This document shows positions 58,700 to 64,000 of a stretch of 64,000 nt of DNA, piece after piece. Under the pieces are notes generated by a model. The model did no database searches. It saw nothing but the letters and a program-made list of their open reading frames with translations, and was not told the origin of the DNA. Location of the stretch: positions 124,001 to 188,000 of the forward strand of contig NZ_LR655690.1 in NCBI RefSeq assembly GCF_902168065.1, read 5' to 3'. A program made the translations under genes and the position numbers. Origin of the DNA: Mycobacterium tilburgii (GTDB lineage Bacteria; Actinomycetota; Actinomycetes; Mycobacteriales; Mycobacteriaceae). How positions within the stretch are numbered: the first letter of the stretch is position 1; every line of letters begins with the position of its first letter.

Positions 58700-60371
58700 A
58701 TCTCAGGGAGTCTAGAGCCCGAGGCCGCTCAGCACCGCAAATTACAAGGAATTTGGTGAAGAGGTCCCAACCAGGCGGCCTTGAACTGAGGCCCACGGGA
58801 CGGGTCGGGTCCTTGGCGGACACCGCCGCGCGTTGGGCGCGCTTGCCCTTGCCAGCGCCGAAAAACTGGTATTCGCTGGGTTTCACCGAACGCGTCGCCC
58901 GCCAGTACTGCCAAGTGTAACCGCCCCACAGCACCGTGTTTTTGCCGTGCTCGTCGAGGTACCAGCTGCTGCAACCGCCGCTGTTCCAGACCGAACCCTT
59001 CAGCTGTTCTTGCAGCTCGGCGTTGAACTTGTCCTGCGCGGCGCGCGTGGGGGCGAGCGCCTGGGCGCCGTATTTATCGCAGGTCTTGATCGCATCGGCC
59101 ACGTAGTGAATCTGCGATTCGATCATGAACACCACGGAGTTGTGGCCCAGCCCCGTGTTGGGTCCGAGAAGGAAAAACAGGTTCGGCATCTCGGCCACGG
59201 TGATGCCGCGATGCGCGCCGATGCCGTCGCGATTCCACCGGTCGACCAGGTCCTCGCCGCCCAGGCCCTTGATGCCGACGTAGGTGTAGGAGTCGGTGAC
59301 GTGGAATCCGGTCGCGTACACGATCACGTCGACCTCGTGTTGCGTGCCGTCGGCGGTGACGATCCCGTCGCGGGTGATCCGCACGATGCCGTCGGTGATG
59401 AGCTTGGTCTTCGGGTTCGCCACGGCGGGGTAATACGTGGAGGAGTTCAGGATTCGCTTGCACCCGATCCGGTAGTTCGGGATCAGCTTGCGGCGCAGCT
59501 CTCGATCCTTGACCGAGCGGCGGATATTGTACTTGCAGTACGATTCAATGAATTTCAGCGTGTTGGGACGTTTGGTCATGCCGAAGGCCAGCGCTTCCTG
59601 CCCCCAATAGATGGCCAGACGCACCAGTGCCCGAAGCCCGGGCACGTTCTCCATAGCCTTGCGCAGCGCCGGGGAAAGTTCGGGGTTGGACCGCGGCACC
59701 ACCCATGGCGGCGTGCGTTGGTAGAGTTGCAATTCGCCGACCTGGTCGACGATCTCGGGCACGATCTGGATCGCGCTGGCACCCGTACCGATGATGGCCA
59801 CCCGTTTGCCGGTCAGGTCGACGCTGTGGTCCCACTCCGCGGAATGGAAAGCGGGAACGGCGAATTCATCGCGGCCTTCGATCTGGGGGAACTTCGGGAT
59901 GTGCAGCGCGCCAGCGCCCGAAATAAGGAATTGGGCGACGTGCTCGCGCCCGTCCGCGGTGAACACGTGCCAGCGGTACTCGTCCTCATCCCAATAGCCG
60001 CTGTCCACCAGCGAATTGAATTCGATGTAGCGGCGCAGGCCGTACTTCTCGGTCACGCCCTTGAGGTAGTCCCAGATCTCGGGCTGATAGGAGAACGGAT
60101 TCTTCCAGTCCGGCTTGGGCTCGAAGGAGAAGGAGTACAGGTGCGACGGTATGTCGCAGGCGCATCCGGGGTAGCTGTTGTCCCGCCAGGTCCCGCCGAT
60201 GTCGTCGGCCTTCTCCAGGATGACGAAGTCCACACCCTGCTGCTGGAGCTTGATCGCCATACCCAGACCGGAGAATCCGGTACCGATGATCAGGGCGCGG
60301 GTCTGCACCGGCGTCGCGGCCTCGGGCTCCGAACCGGCGTTCTCCTGGGCTTGTATCAATGCATCGGTCAC
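58602..60371 (-). CDS. Flavin-containing (Baeyer-Villiger type) monooxygenase, C-terminus extended
   Basis: A 589-residue class B flavoprotein monooxygenase. It has FAD site ALIIGTGFSGLGMAIKLQQQ, GGTWRDNSYPGCACDIPSHL, the BVMO fingerprint in the region IEGRDEFAVPAFHSAEWDHS and NADPH site VAIIGTGASAIQIVPEIVDQ, plus VIVYATGFHVTDSY and FFLLGPNTGLGHNSVVFMIE. It inserts one oxygen into ketones or similar substrates. Family members usually end soon after WQYWRATRSVKPSEYQFFG. Here the frame runs about 90 residues further, through low-complexity sequence into the start of the uspA remnant, suggesting a lost stop or late frameshift near 58830. The catalytic body is intact. Confidence 0.85.
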   Translation of the reverse strand: MTDALIQAQENAGSEPEAATPVQTRALIIGTGFSGLGMAIKLQQQGVDFVILEKADDIGGTWRDNSYPGCACDIPSHLYSFSFEPKPDWKNPFSYQPEIWDYLKGVTEKYGLRRYIEFNSLVDSGYWDEDEYRWHVFTADGREHVAQFLISGAGALHIPKFPQIEGRDEFAVPAFHSAEWDHSVDLTGKRVAIIGTGASAIQIVPEIVDQVGELQLYQRTPPWVVPRSNPELSPALRKAMENVPGLRALVRLAIYWGQEALAFGMTKRPNTLKFIESYCKYNIRRSVKDRELRRKLIPNYRIGCKRILNSSTYYPAVANPKTKLITDGIVRITRDGIVTADGTQHEVDVIVYATGFHVTDSYTYVGIKGLGGEDLVDRWNRDGIGAHRGITVAEMPNLFFLLGPNTGLGHNSVVFMIESQIHYVADAIKTCDKYGAQALAPTRAAQDKFNAELQEQLKGSVWNSGGCSSWYLDEHGKNTVLWGGYTWQYWRATRSVKPSEYQFFGAGKGKRAQRAAVSAKDPTRPVGLSSRPPGWDLFTKFLVICGAERPRALDSLRYERLSDRFSRHRWLGLVAARGRPRRRGSRGRN

Positions 60372-60441
60372 GATGGATCGTTCTTCCTATTGCCTGTCAG
60401 CACGTACCTCCGGGTGGGTACCCCGCCTCGGTTACGGCGGA

Positions 60442-60466
60442 TACCCAGTACCCTCGGTACTGGGTA
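60442..60466. promoter_or_regulatory. Perfect 11-bp palindrome upstream of the monooxygenase
   Basis: TACCCAGTACC (60442-60452), CTC, GGTACTGGGTA (60456-60466), about 75 bp upstream of the monooxygenase ATG and just past the TetR stop. Additional GGTACC words lie nearby (60417-60422, 60463-60468). It is a likely operator for the adjacent TetR regulator; a terminator of that gene is the alternative. Confidence 0.55.
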
Positions 60467-60515
60467 CCAGGAGTGTTGTAGATCCCCGCACCGATGTCAA
60501 CGTCGTCGGCGCAGC

Positions 60516-61277
60516 TCAGCTAGCGGCGGGACTTCTCCGCACCGCGCTGTGCACCGGCTGGTCGGGGTCGACCGCGATGCCCAGCGCCTCGGCGGTGCCG
60601 ACGATGACCCCCATCATGATCGTGGTCAGGTGGGCGACGAACTGGTCGCGGGGCATGCGTCGGGGGCTGCCGGGTTCGGGACCCAACCACCACTCGGTTG
60701 ACGAGGCCGCGGATCCGAAGGCCGCGTGCGCGGCCAGCTCGAACGCGGCGTGGTCCAGCTTCATGTCCTTGAGCTCGTTGTCAAACATGTCGGCCATGGT
60801 CAACGTGATCTGACGGCCCTCGTTGAGCGTGCGAACGGTCGACTCGGTGGTCGCGCCGGACCGCGCCGAGATGAACACCCGCAGCACGTTGGGATGCAGG
60901 TCGACGAGGTTGACGTACTCCTCGACGCTGCGCCGGACGATCTCGCGCGCCGAGTCGGTGGCCAGGTTGATCGACGGGAAGATCGCCGCCCACAGCATGT
61001 CGCGCAGCCGTTCCCCGATCGCCTGGAACAGGTCGGACTTGTCGTGGAAGTGACGGTAGATCTTGGGTTTGGCGGTGCCGGCCTCTTCGGCTATTTCCCG
61101 CACGCTCAGCTCGGGCCCCAGCCGGTCGATGGCGCGAAAAACCGCCTCGACGATCTCGCCGCGCACCTTCTTGCGGTGCTCCCGCCAGCGTTCGCTGCGC
61201 GCGTCGGCTTTCCCGCCCGGTTTGACGGTAGGATGGGGCCTCGGCGCCCGGGGTATTCTCACCACATCAAGAACCAT
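60516..61277 (-). CDS. TetR-family transcriptional regulator
   Basis: From ATG 61277 the protein is 253 residues. A basic leader precedes the HTH domain KKVRGEIVEAVFRAIDRLGP, ELSVREIAEEAGTAKPKIYR and HFHDKSDLFQAIGERLRDML. A long ligand-binding domain follows (REIVRRSVEEYVNLVDLHPN; VLRVFISARSGATTESTVRT). It precedes the monooxygenase on the same strand with a 144-bp gap containing a perfect palindrome, so it probably regulates that gene. The frame is intact, as is that of its likely target, which is unusual in this stretch. Confidence 0.85.
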   Translation of the reverse strand: MVLDVVRIPRAPRPHPTVKPGGKADARSERWREHRKKVRGEIVEAVFRAIDRLGPELSVREIAEEAGTAKPKIYRHFHDKSDLFQAIGERLRDMLWAAIFPSINLATDSAREIVRRSVEEYVNLVDLHPNVLRVFISARSGATTESTVRTLNEGRQITLTMADMFDNELKDMKLDHAAFELAAHAAFGSAASSTEWWLGPEPGSPRRMPRDQFVAHLTTIMMGVIVGTAEALGIAVDPDQPVHSAVRRSPAAS

Positions 61278-61332
61278 ACCCCGCGAGAGCCGTTGACCTG
61301 GGCAGACTGTGTGTGTCCCCCGTGCCGCGTCG

Positions 61333-61540
61333 CTACGCCCCACGCAGGACCTCCCGCGGCGAGCGGCCGAATTCCCGCCGATAGTCGGCCGCGAACCAGC
61401 GAAGGTTGCCGAACCCCCAGCGATACGCGACGGCGGCCACCGTCGTCCCATCTTCGACCGACGATTGCCGCAGGTCGGCGTGAGCGCGAGCAAGACGGAT
61501 CGACTTCAGCATGACGAAACGCCCGGCCCCGCACGGTGAG
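61333..61540 (-). pseudogene. C-terminal AraC-type DNA-binding remnant
   Basis: The minus strand reads MLKSIRLARAHADLRQSSVE, DGTTVAAVAYRWGFGNLRWF and AADYRREFGRSPREVLRGA, ending TAG 61335-61333. This is the second helix-turn-helix of an AraC/XylS regulator. The sensor domain and first helix are absent, and upstream the strand passes into the LLM oxidoreductase remnant at about 61545, a likely deletion joint. Confidence 0.7.
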
Positions 61541-61544
61541 GCGG

Positions 61545-62489
61545 TGCGGACAGTAGAAAGGCCGCGATCTGACTGCGCGCGTTGTCGGGATCGGTGCCGG
61601 AAACCAGTTTTGCAAGTTGAGATCGACGATCAGCTCGTCGGCACCCACCTGCACGGCGGTCTGGAAATCGTCCACGATCTGATCGAGCGTGCCGACGAAC
61701 GCGGTCCGGTCGGGTCCGGCCAGGCGGTCGGTGAAGGTGACGTTGCCGACGACGATCATCTCCATCCGGTTCGCGTCCCGCCCGTATTCGCATGCCATGC
61801 CCCGGATGCGGTCCCCGTCGGCCCGCAGTTGCGCGGCTCCCGCCGGGGCCCGGCGTGGTCAGCAGCGGCAGCCACCCGTCGGCGCGTTTGGCGATGCACC
61901 ACAACGTTTTCGACGTCGTGCCGCGGGCCAGGTTATGGCCGCCGCCACCCAGCAGGACGGGGATTCTTGCCACCGGCTTGGGCAGGACGGCGGCGTTGTC
62001 GACGACCACCCGCGGTCCCCGGAAGTTCACCGGATCGGGACCCCACACTGCATCGAAGACATCGAGCGTCTCGTCGAGAAAGCGGCGGCGATCGGCACGG
62101 GTGGCACCAGTGGCCCGCAGTTCGTCGGTGGCCCAACCGTTGCCCAGGCCCGCGATCACGCGGCCACCGCTGATCTGATCGATCGTGGCGAGTTGCACCG
62201 GGGTGTACAGGGCCACAACACAATGAGCACGGAGGTGCCGAGGCGGACGCTTTCGGTCGCGACGGCCGCCGCGGTAAGGACAGCCAACGGGTCCGGCGGC
62301 TTGCCGTGAGTGTTCCGGCCACGGCACGTTAGATCCAACATAGGGTTCGACGGGCGTCTGCGGGAAGAGCAGTCGCTCGTAGATCCACACATTAGAATAT
62401 CCGGCGGCCTCGGCTGCCCGCGCCGCTTCGATCAGATCGTGTTGCAGGTCGACTCCCAATCGCTAGGGCAGGCGAAATCAGAGTCTCAT
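61545..62489 (-). pseudogene. LLM-class F420-dependent oxidoreductase, stops and frameshifts
   Basis: From ATG 62489 the start reads MRL, TGA, FRLP, TAG, RLGVDLQHDLIEAARAAEAA, so two in-frame stops fall within the first ten codons. GYSNVWIYERLLFPQTPVEP follows, then a shift near 62320 (DPLAVLTAAAVATESVRLGT) and another near 62210. The central barrel is LYTPVQLATIDQISGGRVIA, GLGNGWATDELRATGATRAD and IPVLLGGGG. The C-terminal MIVVGNVTFTDRLAGPDRTA and DELIVDLNLQNWF lie in another frame. It is typical of actinobacterial F420H2-dependent enzymes. Non-functional. Confidence 0.85.
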
Positions 62490-62679
62490 TCGGTACCTTC
62501 CGTCGATTCGTGACGCTCGCGAAAAAGAACAACTATTCCGCGCCGCCCATGCCGGAAAGAGGCGGCGGCGTCCTTTTCTGTGGACCGGATGGCGCATTGT
62601 GAGCGGTGTACGGCTGCGCCCAAAATGTTTCGCCGTCAACGGATTTGGGCATGGCGGTTTCTGTGGATAACATGACGCG

Positions 62680-63506
62680 ATTGTCAACCGGGAACTGGTC
62701 TGCGGAGGCGTTGCACCGAGCATGACAACCGTGACTTCTCCCGACGGCACCAGCATCTACTATGAATCCGTGGGCTCCGTGCTCGGGTTGAACCCGTGGG
62801 GGCTCGGCAATGGTGGCCAATGCGCCGTCCGGACGCACCAATTGCGCTGATCGGTCCAGGATTTAACCACCGATCACATCGAACACCACGTCGACCGCAC
62901 CGGCCTCCTCGAGGCGACGGATCGCAAATCGAAAGACCGTCGGCGCCGAGGCCCAGCACCGCGTCCCGTTGCCCGGCGCGATCACTCCCGATGACGCGAG
63001 CGCCGGCATCGCGGGCAAGCTGCACCACCAGGGAACCGACGGCACCGGCGGCGCCGTGAACCAGGACGGTCTGGCCGGCGACAAGTCGCGCATAGACGAA
63101 CAACCCCTGCCATGCGGTCAGTCCAGGCAGCGCCAACGCGGCCACCACATGGTCGACATCTGCCGACAACGGCGCAAGTTGCGGGCATCCACCGCGACGT
63201 ACTCCGCGAGTGTACCGTCACGGGCCCAGTCAGTGATCCCAAAAACCCGCTTCCCTACTGTCAGTCCCGTTGTCCCGTAACCTAATTTGGCAACAACACC
63301 GGAGACCTCATGCACCGGAATGACGGGTGTCCGATCGCGCCCGGAGCGTCGCTCCAGGTGGCCAGCCAGTCGAGTTCGTCGGAGGTGAAGCTGGTGCCAC
63401 GCACGCGGACAACAACGTCGTTCTCGGCGGCATCCGGGTAAGGCACCTCGCCCAGGGCGAGTCCACCAAAACCGGCGACGCGGTAACGAGCGGTGATCGC
63501 TTGCAT
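62680..63506 (-). pseudogene. Zinc-independent alcohol dehydrogenase / quinone reductase (MDR family), frameshifted
   Basis: The start MQAITARYRVAGFGGLALGE at 63506 is followed by PYPDAAENDVVVRVRGTSFT. After a shift near 63330 come HEVSGVVAKLGYGTTGLTVG and KRVFGITDWARDGTLAEYVA. After another near 63170 come DVDHVVAALALPGLTAWQGL and TVLVHGAAGAVGSLVVQLAR (NADPH motif). Later shifts near 62920 and 62830 precede IAEPPRVQPEHGAHG, and the end is lost by about 62680. It belongs to the NADPH:quinone reductase-like MDR proteins. Confidence 0.8.
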
Positions 63507-63649
63507 GGTCTCCCACTCCACGTATCCATGTCGTTGGATCACGTCACTAACGGCTGCACCTTTGCGTCGCGACCACCAGGGTTATCGGACACTCGCGTAT
63601 TCGGCCGGAGCCGTCCGCCCAGCCAACGCGCGCACCGGCCGGGCGCGAA

Positions 63650-64000
63650 TCAGGCGGGGCCACCAGAAGAATGAACCGAGTAGCCGGGCGATAACGGGGT
63701 GATGAACGAGCGCACAATCAGTGTGTCGCGCAGCAGGCCGATCCCGATCGTCGATCCCATTTCCCCGACCGAGACTAACTTGCCGGAGATCATGGCCATT
63801 ATCGTCACGGCGAACACCAGACCGGCGGTGGTGACCACCTTCCGGAATTGACGACCGCTCTGATCAGCCCGGTGTTCAGGCCCGCCTTGCTTTCCTCCAG
63901 GTAGCGGGCGATGAGCAATAGGTTGTTGTAGTCAGAGCCGACCGCCACCAGTATGATGAAGGTGAGCGGCAGACCCAACCAGCTCATCGGGATGCCCAGC
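63650..64000 (-). pseudogene. mmpL-type RND lipid transporter, 3' part (partial, frameshifted)
   Basis: The strand enters from the right edge with [20 protein letters not shown], then [20 protein letters not shown] and LIRAVVNSG, the MmpL membrane segment carrying the SDYN motif. A frameshift near 63840 moves the next segments to [20 protein letters not shown] and [20 protein letters not shown]. The sequence departs from the family soon after, at about 63690, where MmpL proteins normally continue to a final helix and tail. MmpL proteins export cell-wall lipids. The rest lies outside the window. Confidence 0.8.

Overview
The window is high-GC DNA of a slow-growing mycobacterium. Gene content and order follow the Rv2466c to Rv2525c segment of the Mycobacterium tuberculosis chromosome (pepN, glbO, aglA, gdh, ettA, plsB2, plsC, echA14, citE, orn, hisT, ldtB, bcp, acpS, fas). 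I made that comparison from memory of the families, not from an alignment. Interspersed genes absent from that M. tuberculosis segment (a NitT/TauT-type ABC transporter, a lone cutinase, an LLM/F420 oxidoreductase, a Baeyer-Villiger-type monooxygenase, mmpL) suggest a member or relative of the M. avium group.

The striking property is decay. About half of the recognisable genes are broken by single-base indels, in-frame stops, or deletions that fuse unrelated genes. The long genes gdh (4.8 kb) and fas (9.2 kb) are open from end to end. This uneven damage points to real reductive evolution rather than uniformly poor sequence. Together with the high GC it would fit an organism like M. lepraemurium (inference, not tested).

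Layout. 1-3864: an Rv2466c-type thiol oxidoreductase (cut by the window edge) with a SigH-type promoter, a pepN pseudogene, two small genes of the CtaJ/DUF5130 type, and an HNH nuclease split by one stop. 4010-5992: truncated haemoglobin glbO and alpha-glucosidase aglA. 6031-7101: a duplicated start region and a damaged FAD oxidoreductase. 7111-14786: an intact minus-strand block of Rv2474c, a thioesterase, gdh and ettA. 14876-23192: an SSB-like remnant, an intact CopD/CtaG-type membrane protein, dead plsB2 and plsC, and an intact WS/DGAT acyltransferase. 23345-29260: an accessory graveyard (lipQ, marR, cutinase, deazaflavin nitroreductase, YdeI, echA14, a bile-acid symporter, a secreted protein) around tRNA-Arg.

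29538-32247 is the wreck of the branched-chain acyl-CoA catabolic cluster. citE has lost its start codon, maoC its stop, fadE19 is fused to maoC, the accA1-accD1-scoAB-fadD35 block is missing, and the regulator bkaR is fused to a piece of an NTF2-like gene. 32317-39360: intact Rv2507, the SDR Rv2509 (mycolate reductase type), orn, tRNA-His, ldtB and tRNA-Lys, with dead MFS and HerA-like genes between. 39590-43440: a DUF3556 remnant and a degenerating ABC transporter with an apparent orphan TetR operator. 43466-55242: the intact core block of a DUF3618 protein, bcp, an M20 peptidase, acpS and fas. 55243-64000: another graveyard (Rv2525c-like protein, Rieske/aldehyde dehydrogenase chimera, SDR, UspA, AraC, LLM oxidoreductase, quinone reductase, mmpL) holding one intact TetR-monooxygenase pair.

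Taken together, the retained genes serve core functions: fatty-acid synthesis and its carrier activation, mycolate maturation, L,D-transpeptidation, glutamate oxidation, translation factors, RNA turnover and tRNAs. The lost ones are mainly accessory catabolism, transport and regulation.
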